DNA of 64,000 nucleotides from WVZH01 sp034430895 (GTDB lineage Bacteria; Chloroflexota; Anaerolineae; Anaerolineales; E44-bin32). The translations under genes and the position numbers were made by a program. The stretch's first letter is position 1; every line of letters begins with the position of its first letter. The notes under the pieces were generated by a model that was not told the origin of the DNA, did not search any database, and worked only from the letters and a program-made list of their open reading frames with translations. Below, piece after piece: positions 25,918-35,040 of the stretch. The DNA lies in the NCBI GenBank assembly GCA_034430895.1, contig DAOUDW010000046.1:62001-126000 (forward strand). The letters are read 5' to 3'.

Positions 25918-27432
25918 TCAATTCCCCATCGATGCAATCACAATCAGACTCTCATCCGCAACCCGGTAGGCCAGTAAGCCTTTCTTCGCCAAGAAGTAGA
26001 GCCGACTGGAATCCGGCGACCAGGTGAGGTTGGAAAAACGATGCTCTGACTCCTCGGCAAAAATCAGCACACTTTCCCCCAAAGCCGGATCCCAGATGAA
26101 TAATCCCGCGACTCCTTCCGCCTCGTCGAAACTCGTATAGGTGAAAAGGGATTTATCCGGGCTCCAAAACATGTCCGGATAATATTGGGGATTAAATGAA
26201 TGCTCACCAACATCTTCGAGCAAGGTAACGACTCGATTCTCCTCGATATTGTAATAGAATAAACTCTCATAATCTTCTTCCTCGAAGTGAACCAACAAGA
26301 ACACCATCTCCAACCCGCGTCCCCAGACAGGAAAAACAGCATCCGGAATCTCTGCCAGCACATCCCCGTTTCGATCGATGACCATCAGGCCTCTGGGCCG
26401 CATATATTCGCCGAGGCTGAAACTGATATATTGCTCATCATCGGATAGGGCTGGAGGGAAAAACAAGGTAAAATATTCACCCTCCGACCAATCCTCCAGG
26501 CTCCATATCACCTCCATCGATCCATCCGATAGGTCGATTTCTTCTATGGTCAATGTATCCATATGCGTATCCACCCGGCCGGTGTTGATTAGGCGGCTTT
26601 TATCAAGGCTTATATCGAAGAGACCCGCGGTTGCCCACGGCAAACCCCAAATCTTCTCGCCGGAATGAGTATACGCACCAAAGGTTTCACACGGCGAGCC
26701 GCAGTGATTTTCTACGATCACAAACCCGGGCGCGAAATCCCATAAATTGGTAATTTTAAAGTTGATAAAATGCCACATTTTCCCCTCGACGAGATCAACG
26801 GTTACCAGTTGATCGGTAATAAAATCTGTGAAGTAGATCTTCGTGCTGTCGAAGGACCATGTGGTATCCCCCAGCAAATACATATAATTGGGTCCCTGTG
26901 AGAGATTGTCAATAATATCGAAAAGCGAGACTGACCGGTCCATTTCTGCCTGGTAGATTAAGATATCGGATAATCCCTCAGAGGAATCCTCCACTTGACA
27001 ATATAAAAGCATCGAACCGTCCGGTGACCAGGATACCGGATATGCATCTTGAGCTATTTCATGATAGCGATCGGAGCCATCCGCAGATTGAACGTACAGC
27101 ATGCCTGCAACCGTAACCGCCATACGACCCTGCTGACTCATCACCGCCTTTCCGACCCCATACTCCCCAGGTGTGAAGTTTGTGGGTGTGGGGATGATGG
27201 GCTCAATATTGATATTCCAGTCGAGCCTGCGTACAGGCGCTGTGGGAGGCATTGTTGGCGTAGGCTGTGGGGTGCTGGTTGGAAGGGACATTGCTGTGGC
27301 GGGATGCGCGGGTGTTTTTGATAAATCAACCCCTATAGTTGATTTTTCGCCATTCTCTGAACCCGTCGAATGACATGCCCAAAGTAATAAACTGACGAGA
27401 ACAATCACAAGAAGTACTTTGAATTTATCCAT
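25918..27432 (-). CDS. TolB/WD40-like beta-propeller lipoprotein
   Basis: The product is 504 residues. The signal peptide ends LLLWACHS, then a Thr/Pro linker (LPTSTPQPTPTMPPTAP). The body shows repeated W-S-P-D/F-D blades: YPVSWSPDGSMLLYC, DTTWSFDSTKIYFTDF, DMFWSPDKSLFTYTSF, NLTWSPDSSRLYFLA. These mark a TolB-type six- or seven-bladed propeller, usually a protein- or ligand-binding platform. It is first of the tight four-gene run. It is followed after 16 bases by the FG-GAP-like gene, so a WD-type and an FG-GAP-type lipoprotein are made together. Confidence 0.85.
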   Translation of the reverse strand: MDKFKVLLVIVLVSLLLWACHSTGSENGEKSTIGVDLSKTPAHPATAMSLPTSTPQPTPTMPPTAPVRRLDWNINIEPIIPTPTNFTPGEYGVGKAVMSQQGRMAVTVAGMLYVQSADGSDRYHEIAQDAYPVSWSPDGSMLLYCQVEDSSEGLSDILIYQAEMDRSVSLFDIIDNLSQGPNYMYLLGDTTWSFDSTKIYFTDFITDQLVTVDLVEGKMWHFINFKITNLWDFAPGFVIVENHCGSPCETFGAYTHSGEKIWGLPWATAGLFDISLDKSRLINTGRVDTHMDTLTIEEIDLSDGSMEVIWSLEDWSEGEYFTLFFPPALSDDEQYISFSLGEYMRPRGLMVIDRNGDVLAEIPDAVFPVWGRGLEMVFLLVHFEEEDYESLFYYNIEENRVVTLLEDVGEHSFNPQYYPDMFWSPDKSLFTYTSFDEAEGVAGLFIWDPALGESVLIFAEESEHRFSNLTWSPDSSRLYFLAKKGLLAYRVADESLIVIASMGN

Positions 27433-27576
27433 AGAAAATATCCAGAATCAAATCTCGTTGTTCAAACCTCATAAATCGGTCATCTCCAAATAAAACGACC
27501 AGTATGAAATTACATTCCAGCCCCATCATCATCACGAAGTATCCTACACATTGTGAAGCCAATCCGCTTTCGGAGG

Positions 27577-29619
27577 TCATTCTTCCAATCCCCACACCTC
27601 TGCCGTGCCATTGGTTCCACCAATTACCAGCACGTCCCCCAATGGTGAGAACGCCAATGACTTCACATACCCGACATTCGTTCGAAGTGTGGCGAGAAGC
27701 TGCCCGTCAGGCAGTTTCCAAAGCTTAACGACACCCGGGTATCCTCGAACGCTTGACGCAAGTATGCTGCGATCTGGCGTTAACGTGTGACCGAATAATC
27801 GAAGCCGCGCCAAGATTTCCCCATCCGAAACTCGCCAGATGATCGTCTGCGACGATCCCAACGTTACCAGCAAACCCTCCGGGGTAAAAACCATCTTATC
27901 GAATTGATTCGAGGCTCCTTCGAGTGTTCGATCGAGAAACAAATCTGGAAACTCGAATAAATAAATCTCCTTAAAGCCACCCAACGCAAGCATGGTCCCA
28001 TCGGGCGAGAAAGCCAGACTATCGAATTCTCCCGGAATTATTCCGCTTTCCTTGCCGTTCGTGACATCCCAAAGCATTACTTTATAGCCTGTGGTGAATG
28101 AGCCTGCGAGCATACTGCCGTCTGGCGAAAACGCCAAACTGGAGATCCATTCGTTGTCCGAGAATGAATATAGGAGTTCACCATCCGCCACGCGCCACAC
28201 GCGGACCCCACCAAGAAACGCCCCTGAAGCGAACAGTTCACCGTCTGGGGAAAAAGCAAGGTGTTCGACCTGTGCATGCTCGAGAACGCGCAGAACCACT
28301 CCATCCTGAATGCGCCAAATATAGACAGCGGATTCCACTGCCGTAGCGAGCGTGGAAGCGTCGGGAGAGAAAGCGATTCGATGAACCCCATTCAAATGCG
28401 TGTATATGTGTCGAATGACATTCCAATCGAGTTCCCCGCGAATGTCGATTTGACCATGGAGACTGAGTGTACTGAGAGATTCACTACTCGGAGACACAGC
28501 AATCGAGATAAACTCATCTCGGCGCTCCGCTTCTATCCGACGAAGCACCTCACCATTTGTTGCGCTCCTGATCCAAATGGTATATGCATCGCTTTCAATC
28601 AGTATCGTTCCATCCGGTGAGTATCGAAGAAACTCGCTGACTCCGCTGTGCGGTGAAGAAGAAACATCGATTTCCCAATCGGAGACGTTCCAGATCTCGG
28701 TGTGAGATTTTTCCTGTCGATCGTCCTCCACGCAAATCGCCAAGTGGGACTCAGACGGCGAAAATGCGACACATTTTCCTACGAGCTCATGGATCAACAA
28801 GCCGTCCTCAACGTTCCACACCCAAACTCTCTCATTCCCGTCTGTCGTCGCTAATAAGCGTCCGTCTGCAGATATTGAAATGCCAGAATTCAAAACCCGA
28901 GATGTGCCTACCCAACGGAAATCCTCCCCGCGGAATGTTCGAATCAAGGAACTGCTATTGACATCCCACATACGGATCGCGCCATCTCCGGAACACGAAA
29001 ATAAATAACGGCCGTCGGGTGAAAAGAGGCTTTCTCCGCTTGCATATCGAGTCTGATGTTCAAAGATCTGCAGCAACTCACCGTCCGACACCCGCCACAA
29101 CTTCACGCTGCCGTCATCCGACGTCGTCGCGAAGTTGAGATCATCGGGAGAAAATGAAACCCCGTTGGCACCATTTTCGATAGGGATGTAGCGGATCAAA
29201 TCGAACCAGACGGAATCATAGAGATAGACGCCAACCATCGTCGCAACTGCAAAGAGGCGGCCATCATAGGAATATTGCAATTGCATGGCTTGGCCCCTTC
29301 CGAAAGAAGACAACCGCGATAATCGATCCACATTCTCAATCGTGATGATCTCATCCGGCTGCTCGTATGGTGTTCCGAGAAGCATGGGTGTGCTTGTGGG
29401 AAGGGATGTTGCTGCTCGATCTGCAGTGGACGGCGTTAATGTCGCTACAGCAGGAGTCATTGTCTTTTCAACGGTCCTTCCTGGTGTACGCCAATCGGTG
29501 TCAGCCGCCGGGTCGGCAACCATCGCCGTTTCGATTCGACAGGCAGCAATCATGCTTATAAACATAGAAAAAACGATACAATTACGTACTCTTGGATTGA
29601 CCTGGAATTTGAATTCCAT
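27577..29619 (-). CDS. WD40-repeat lipoprotein
   Basis: The product is 680 residues from the ATG at 29619, with GAGGGG upstream. The signal peptide ends MIAACRI. A linker of about 65 residues follows. The rest is WD40 blades with the classic end motifs: GVSFSPDDLNFATTSDDG then SVKLWRVSDGELL, LFSPDGRYLFSCSGDG then AIRMWDV, LAFSPDGELFASGA then GVRVWRVADGELLYSF, and a final LAFSPLGDVLVIGGTNG then TAEVWGLEE. Counting these end motifs gives at least ten blades, enough for more than one propeller. An 11-bp tandem repeat lies about 75 bases upstream. Confidence 0.87.
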   Translation of the reverse strand: MEFKFQVNPRVRNCIVFSMFISMIAACRIETAMVADPAADTDWRTPGRTVEKTMTPAVATLTPSTADRAATSLPTSTPMLLGTPYEQPDEIITIENVDRLSRLSSFGRGQAMQLQYSYDGRLFAVATMVGVYLYDSVWFDLIRYIPIENGANGVSFSPDDLNFATTSDDGSVKLWRVSDGELLQIFEHQTRYASGESLFSPDGRYLFSCSGDGAIRMWDVNSSSLIRTFRGEDFRWVGTSRVLNSGISISADGRLLATTDGNERVWVWNVEDGLLIHELVGKCVAFSPSESHLAICVEDDRQEKSHTEIWNVSDWEIDVSSSPHSGVSEFLRYSPDGTILIESDAYTIWIRSATNGEVLRRIEAERRDEFISIAVSPSSESLSTLSLHGQIDIRGELDWNVIRHIYTHLNGVHRIAFSPDASTLATAVESAVYIWRIQDGVVLRVLEHAQVEHLAFSPDGELFASGAFLGGVRVWRVADGELLYSFSDNEWISSLAFSPDGSMLAGSFTTGYKVMLWDVTNGKESGIIPGEFDSLAFSPDGTMLALGGFKEIYLFEFPDLFLDRTLEGASNQFDKMVFTPEGLLVTLGSSQTIIWRVSDGEILARLRLFGHTLTPDRSILASSVRGYPGVVKLWKLPDGQLLATLRTNVGYVKSLAFSPLGDVLVIGGTNGTAEVWGLEE

Positions 29620-29676
29620 AATAGCCCCTCGGATTTTCATTCAACTACAACCTATCCATGATTCCAATTCTATGTC

Positions 29677-29931
29677 TTGAATCTTACAAGCTCAAAGTTA
29701 CCGCAAAGTTACCGTTTCGGAAACCGATCGAAATCTCCCCAAGGATTGGTGTACGATAAAGTCATCCGATCGCAATTCATGAGAGATATCATGAATGCGC
29801 GCAGTCTACTCACGATTGGTTTTTGCCTCGTATTCGAAGCCGGTCTGAGCGAAGAAAATATCTCAGAACTCGATCCTTCCGATGCGGAGTGGTTCACGTA
29901 TACCTACGATTGGATCATGTTCAACGAGTGA
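29677..29931 (+). CDS. Doubtful ORF or gene fragment
   Basis: The open frame is 84 codons. Only the last 50 residues look protein-like (IMNARSLLTIGFCLVFEAG, then LSEENISELDPSDAEWF). There is no Shine-Dalgarno at any ATG, and the frame is antisense to its neighbours. It may be the tail of a lost gene. I give it little weight. Confidence 0.2.
   Translation: MNLTSSKLPQSYRFGNRSKSPQGLVYDKVIRSQFMRDIMNARSLLTIGFCLVFEAGLSEENISELDPSDAEWFTYTYDWIMFNE
29693..29714. repeat. Perfect 11-bp tandem repeat upstream of WD40 lipoprotein
   Basis: CAAAGTTACCG occurs twice head-to-tail. This can be read as GTTACCG-CAAA-GTTACCG, the 7+4+7 spacing of PhoB/OmpR-type sites. It lies about 75-95 bases upstream of the ATG at 29619. 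The regulator is unknown. Confidence 0.5.
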
Positions 29932-29941
29932 CCCCTCGTCC

Positions 29942-31050
29942 TCAGTCTTCGATCACGGTATGCAGACCGAACGTTGCCAGATCTCTGACCGCCCTTTCCG
30001 GGTCGACGATGTGCTCCATTAAATGGACGCCCGATAAATCGCTAAAGCCCCCGTCGAGATACTGCCTGATGAACGAGAATACGGCCACGGCTGTACTGTA
30101 GTAGTTATCTTCATGCTCGAGCAAGACGCGAACAGAACGCTCCACCCCTTTCTTCTGACCGTCGGCCTCCAAGACGATGGCATATCCGGGCAGATCCCCC
30201 TTCATGAACTTGGAAGCACTCAACACGACGCGAGCCAGGACCCCCAGCCAAGTTGCGGCCGGATGCCATCGAGGAAGACGAGGATCTTACTCATCAGGTA
30301 ATTTAAGAAAGCATTTGGAACGGCCCCGTAGACACCCAACGCCTCGACCCCCAACCGATCGGGTATGTCCCGCATTTCCGCCAGATCGATCAACGTGGAA
30401 GAGCGCTGACCGTAGCGCGGCCCGAAATCCAGGTTAATCCGATCCTTTCCCAGGGGACATTCCTGCCAACTTCCATTATGAAAGATATGTGGTGGATGCA
30501 GGGTCACATATTTAAAGACCTCTATGACCTGATCGGTATGTTCCATGGTCTTAAAGCTCAACGCCAGGCCCAAGCGCATCCGCCGGCAGGAATCGAGTTT
30601 GCTGCACGCCAGGCGGGCGAAAGCCGCCGGCAATCCCGGAGCTAGTCCACCCTGCGTGACAAACAAACGCCCCGCCTTTTCCACCGCGGGTGCCATGGCC
30701 ATCAGCGCCTGTGTTCCGAAGACCATTTCGAGAATGTCGACGTAGTCGCATCCCGCATCCAGGCAGGCATTGGCGATGTTCGCTGCATACTGCGGCGCTG
30801 TTGCGGCGACGATCACCAGCGAGGCATCCTTGAAAGCCTCTCGCAACGTCTCCGGTCTGGAAGCGTCGGCATAGCGCCCTTCGAGGCGCCCGTCGGGATC
30901 GTCGAGCTGCGCGATGAATGCCTGCGCCGCTTCCAACCGCCGTCCGGCGACGACCAGTTCCGCTTGCGTATGCTCCAGAAGTAATGCAGTCAGGGATCGC
31001 CCTACCTGGCCGTATCCCCCCAGAATTACGACCGGTCCTTTTTTCATCAC
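29942..31050 (-). pseudogene. Saccharopine-dehydrogenase-like oxidoreductase, frameshifted
   Basis: Two frames together encode one protein. The N-terminal 276 residues start MMKKGPVVILGGYGQVGRSL, an NAD(P)-binding Rossmann motif, and run through ADASRPETL, SLVIVAATAPQYAANIANACLDAGCDYVDI and TQGGLAPGLPAAFARLA, typical of saccharopine-dehydrogenase-like reductases. That frame ends at 30220. The C-terminal part continues in another frame from about 30240 to 29942 (ASKFMKGDLPGYAIVLEADG and a helical end). One added G in the run of five G/C at 30241-30245 would join them as QLGWGVLARVVLSASKFMKG. This is either a true recent frameshift or a homopolymer sequencing error. It is followed after a further gap by the WD40 lipoprotein. 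The substrate is unknown. Confidence 0.82.
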
Positions 31051-31171
31051 CCCTCCTCAGATCATCTATTCAATAGCTGGAATCACTTCCGATGCCAGAA
31101 AACAGGCACCATAATCTCAAAGCAACTTTAAGATGATATATACCAAACGAGCCGCCATGCAAACCCCCTGA

Positions 31172-32677
31172 TTATTCACCCACCCATGTGATTTCCAGCG
31201 AGTCGAGATCAAATGGACCCTGGTCGATGACCACGGGTTCTTCTTCCAAATTCCCTTCCAGCACATCCTCGATACCAACATACCTCGCACCATTCCTGGA
31301 GAAGATAACGAAACCTTTTGAATCCGGTCGCCATATGACCGCATCCCATCGCGAACCAGCCAACTCCGCCACGAGCTCTCCAGCAGCGGAATACAGTCGG
31401 ATCACGTCACCCGAATCAACATACCAATTATGATCGGGTGAGTAGGTTCCATTCATCTCAGGGATACAGCTTACAACACCATGGATATCGAACCCGAGAA
31501 CGCCTTCTGGTTGATCCGGACATGCGCTGTGTGTTAGAAAGTGTTGGCTTTCTTCGTCCCATTCACGAACGAATGACGCTTCAATATTCACGCGCGTCGG
31601 CGTCGTACTGTTTACCGACACATAATAAATCCCCGATTCTTCCAGATCGGTATCCGGTGCGCCAATGTAGGGATCAAAAGCAAAAGTTCCCGAGGAGGGA
31701 TCAAATCCATAACCAACATCCGTAAAGTATCCGGGAAATAAAATCGCCAAGGCTCCCTCTTCGATGCTGACCAGCCGGATGTTCCGATTCCCTTCCATCC
31801 CATGGTCGAAAGATACAAAGCGTTCATCATCCAGCCAGCCGGCGATACTCTGGGAGGTAGTGTCCGGAGGTGTATACAACCAGTTGGTTTTACTTCCATC
31901 CACGGCGGCAGCCCACAGCGCCTCTACACACCAGCCATGAAAATGACTGACCTCCTCATGCACAATCCAGCGGCTGTCCGGCGACCACCAGAAATGCCCG
32001 ATTTGATTCGAACCGCTGGTCAAACGCGAGATGGATTCTCGCCTGGGGTCGTACACGTAGAGATCCGTTGAAGGTCCCTCAATAGCGGCGGAAAATGCAA
32101 GATAACGACCGTCAGGGGACCAACGAGGCGTCTGTGCAATATCGTTCATCTCATCCAAAACACACCCTTCAACCACTTCGGGGCACGAGAGAAGGTCGAT
32201 TTCCTCTTTGATGCTCAGCTCCGGGAAGAAGTAGATGAACAGCCGATCATCGCTCTCATCAAACCAGGAAAGCAGGGGATACGCAGACGATCCCGCATAC
32301 TCACTCCACGCATAAGCACTCATTTCAAACGGGAGTAGAGTCCGTCCATTTACATCCGAGTTTATTGCGAAGATCTGCTCATCAGCGTGCTTATATACAA
32401 GCCAAGGACCTTCAGGCGATAATCGATTCTCATCGGTTGACTCTTCCGTGGGGGTAATGGATGACGCATCCGTTGATGGTACGGACGTTGATGTCACCGT
32501 TACGGTTGGTGTGAACGCCAGCGTCGGGACGACGGTTAGCGTAGAGGTGGGCATTACCTGTGTTGGCACTTCCTTCTGCGTAGTTGGAGCCTGTCTTGAA
32601 GCACAAGCGCTGCAAAGAAGCAAAATACAGGAAAAGAATGTTGCATAATAAATAGTTTTTTGATGCTCGCTCTTCAT
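31172..32677 (-). CDS. TolB-like beta-propeller lipoprotein (intact paralogue)
   Basis: The product is 501 residues. GAGGG lies five bases before the ATG. The signal peptide ends LLLCSACAS. A linker of about 60 residues follows (TSTLTVVPTLAFTPTVTVT). Blades carry W-S-P-D: TPRWSPDGRYLAFSAA, HFWWSPDSRWIVHEE, VIWRPDSKGFVIFS. It contains LYVYDPRRESISRLTSGSN and EALWAAAVDGSKTNWL, both closely matched in the broken neighbour at 32737-34353, so the two are tandem duplicates. It likely forms a surface binding platform; the ligand is unknown. Confidence 0.85.
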   Translation of the reverse strand: MKSEHQKTIYYATFFSCILLLCSACASRQAPTTQKEVPTQVMPTSTLTVVPTLAFTPTVTVTSTSVPSTDASSITPTEESTDENRLSPEGPWLVYKHADEQIFAINSDVNGRTLLPFEMSAYAWSEYAGSSAYPLLSWFDESDDRLFIYFFPELSIKEEIDLLSCPEVVEGCVLDEMNDIAQTPRWSPDGRYLAFSAAIEGPSTDLYVYDPRRESISRLTSGSNQIGHFWWSPDSRWIVHEEVSHFHGWCVEALWAAAVDGSKTNWLYTPPDTTSQSIAGWLDDERFVSFDHGMEGNRNIRLVSIEEGALAILFPGYFTDVGYGFDPSSGTFAFDPYIGAPDTDLEESGIYYVSVNSTTPTRVNIEASFVREWDEESQHFLTHSACPDQPEGVLGFDIHGVVSCIPEMNGTYSPDHNWYVDSGDVIRLYSAAGELVAELAGSRWDAVIWRPDSKGFVIFSRNGARYVGIEDVLEGNLEEEPVVIDQGPFDLDSLEITWVGE

Positions 32678-32736
32678 TTTTACCCTCTATTACAACTGGT
32701 CATCATAATCTATTTCCCTATCCATCTGCAGCTTTA

Positions 32737-34353
32737 CTACGGCTGAACCAACCGCAGATCCGAGTCGCAGAGGTAAGGGAACGACTCTGAATATATCGAT
32801 CGAGCAGTGAAGTCAGGTGCTTGGACGATATACAACATGTCATCATCAATCAGAAACAGCGTGTCATCCTTTTCACCCCAAAGCGCGTTACAGAATGCAC
32901 CTGGAATGATAATATCTTCTCGACTCTCAGATCTGATTACTGCTCCTTGGTTATTTCTGAATTCCAAAAAAAGATCGCCGGATGGTGATATTAGCGGAGG
33001 TCTGACGGGAGGATTCTCAAAACGGATGTCTCCACCTGATGGAGAAATGTATTGAATCTTGCCATCTAGTTTTACCACGAATGCCTTCCACTCTGACAAC
33101 CAGTAGAAGTACGACGGAAGGTGATCGGCAAGCATACTCCAGTCTCCCAGTCGCACAAAACTGCCGCCTAATCCAGAGAGTTGATATAGCCCTGGTTCAT
33201 GAGTAACAGGGCAGTGATCATCAAAATTCGTTTCTTCTACTGAATAATTCGAACCCACTATTACCATTCCCGTTTCAGGATCAGCAGCAACATACTCAAA
33301 TACACCTCGCCAGATTAACGTCAATTCACCTGTACGAATATCTACAACGGAGAGATCGTATTTGCTGCATGTCTTTTCCCATTTATAGACAAGAATGTGC
33401 GTGCTTGAAATCCATCCCGCAACCCGAGCGCCCTCGCCCAGAAGCCAATGTAATTCTGTTCCATCTACAGCGGCCGACCATAGCCCTTCGACGATCAGGT
33501 GGGGACCACTGCGACCGATATTAATGTCACTAACTGCCATATGGATGATGTAACGACCATCTGGCGACCATTCGATATCCGCGACTTATGTCAGGCCAGA
33601 TGTCAGCCGCCGAATCATATTCGTTGCAGTGTTCATCACGTAGAGATCGGAGGATGGTCCGTCCAATACGGCCGCGAAAGCCAGATAATCCCCCTGCGGC
33701 GACCAGGCCAGGCTGCCCGGTCGTGTAACCGCAGCTTTGACTTGTTCGAGTTGAAACCAGCCTTCTTCATAATCACTCTCAGCATTTTCCGGGTACATGG
33801 TAGTAATTGCTTCGACCTGGGCAGATTCTATAAGCGTAGTGACCACTTGAGGTTCTGGATTTGGTAAATGCACTATGTTAAAAAAAAATGGGAATGGAGG
33901 ATATTCCCCCCAATCGCTCATACCCGAACTTGTTAAAGTTTCACCAAACGCAATATACCCCCCGGAAGGTGATACGGCGAAATTAAAATCAAAATATCTG
34001 CCCCTATGCAATGGGGTAATGATTTCCTGCAATCCTGTTCCATCCGTATTGATAACCCACAGCCCGAAGCGGTCAGAAAAAACCACCCAGGGACCTTCGT
34101 TTGACAACGACGTTTGCGTTGCATCTACGGCTGGCTTATCCTGAGTCGGCGTTCGAATTTGTGTAGACGTAGGAGCAGCGGTTCTGGCAAGCGTGGATAT
34201 CGGTGTGCCAACAGCCGGGTTTGGGCTCACAACCTGCGTTTCGACCTCTTCTTGATCAGTTGCAGTCTGCCCTGAAGCACAAGCGCTGCAAGACAACATC
34301 AACAAGCAGCATAGTGCTGGACGAGAAATCTTACGATTTATCCGAATGCTCAT
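32737..34353 (-). pseudogene. TolB-like lipoprotein paralogue interrupted by one in-frame TAA
   Basis: One reading frame continues on both sides of a TAA at 33586-33588. The first part starts at the ATG at 34353: signal peptide with lipobox SCSACAS, Thr/Pro linker, NEGPWVVFSDRFGLWVINTD, LAWSPQGDYLAFAAVLDG and LYVMNTATNMIRRLTSGLT. The second part resumes IEWSPDGRYIIHMAVSD and GLWSAAVDGTELHWL and runs to 32737. Aligned with the intact paralogue at 31172-32677, the stop falls opposite a Gln codon, so CAA to TAA explains it. No other lesion is seen, which points to recent inactivation or a sequencing error. A partial protein could still be made, and a fresh start near 33540 is conceivable. Confidence 0.85.
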
Positions 34354-34372
34354 CACCTTCCCCTTTCGTATC

Positions 34373-34657
34373 TTATATCCATCCTTGAAAATATGCATTT
34401 CCTAAATTTCGGTAGACTACACCTTCGGGAGGAAGAAGCGTTGGAAGGGAGCTATTTGATTGTTCAAAGGATGTGGCCTTTGATCCATATCCGAGATCAG
34501 GCTCTGTGACGGAAGTCAGTTCTTGTGTGAGGTCTTCAGGCTGCTGTGAGGGTTCCACAGATATCGTCATCTGCGCAGTTGGATTCTGCATCGAAACGCA
34601 CGCGCCGCAAAGAAGCAAAACGAATAGATAACCCAACAGCACTTCCCGCTTATCCAC
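34373..34657 (-). CDS. Short lipoprotein, probable truncated remnant of the TolB-like family
   Basis: The product is about 94 residues from a GTG at 34657, with GGAG eight bases upstream. The N-terminus (VDKREVLLGYLFVLLLCGAC) has a lipobox like its neighbours. The linker is shorter and less Thr/Pro-rich. The end (LPTLLPPEGVVYRNLGNA) recalls the LSPEGPWLVYKHADEQ segment that opens the propeller of the paralogue at 31172-32677. It then stops. I read it as a paralogue cut off just after the linker. It may still be expressed as a small lipoprotein. Confidence 0.5.
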   Translation of the reverse strand: MDKREVLLGYLFVLLLCGACVSMQNPTAQMTISVEPSQQPEDLTQELTSVTEPDLGYGSKATSFEQSNSSLPTLLPPEGVVYRNLGNAYFQGWI

Positions 34658-34767
34658 GAGACATTCTCCGCTCATAGTCGCGATTCAGATTCATCGTTTC
34701 ATCCGGTTGTAGGATACGTGTTCTTTGTTACGCAGTGTTAACGGCCGAAACCGATCCCGGTAATACA

Positions 34768-34787
34768 TTATTACCAATTGGTAATAA
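34768..34787. promoter_or_regulatory. 20-bp perfect palindrome, candidate operator
   Basis: TTATTACCAATTGGTAATAA is fully self-complementary with no spacer. Such sites are typical of dimeric repressors. It lies about 110 bases upstream of the lipoprotein remnant gene and about 255 bases upstream of the hypothetical gene at 35041. No regulator gene is adjacent. Confidence 0.45.
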
Positions 34788-34821
34788 AACATCCGACGTA
34801 GGATGGTTGGTTTAATACGCA

Positions 34822-34856
34822 TAGACCCGAAAGGTTTTGGAAACCTTTCGGGTCTA
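34822..34856. repeat. 16-bp inverted repeat with 3-base loop
   Basis: TAGACCCGAAAGGTTT (34822-34837), loop TGG, AAACCTTTCGGGTCTA (34841-34856): perfect arms. Neither strand has a T-run after the stem, so it is not a clear intrinsic terminator. It could be a dispersed palindromic (REP-like) element or an RNA hairpin. Confidence 0.7.
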
Positions 34857-35040
34857 CAAAACGAGTCCCCACCTGCAGCCACTCGTTGAACTCCCCTGCC
34901 TCCGCAAGGAGCCCCAATTCCGACACACGCATCAACCCGCCGCTATCCAGACAGAAACCGCTCATGGTCTGGACATTACCGAAGCGACCGGCAAGCGCTA
35001 TAATATAGTCCTATTCTGCCAAGTAAGGTATTGAACATCC

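Larger units (their letters stand above)
29620..29941. other. Intergenic region with tandem repeat and a doubtful ORF
   Basis: The gap is 322 bases. It contains the 11-bp tandem repeat at 29693-29714 and a plus-strand open frame (29677-29931), both listed separately. A promoter for the WD40 lipoprotein should lie here. Confidence 0.5.
34658..35040. other. Intergenic region with palindrome and long hairpin (383 bp)
   Basis: This region lies between the divergent lipoprotein remnant and the hypothetical gene at 35041. It holds a 20-bp palindrome and a 16-bp inverted repeat, listed separately. No gene is supported here. Confidence 0.6.
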
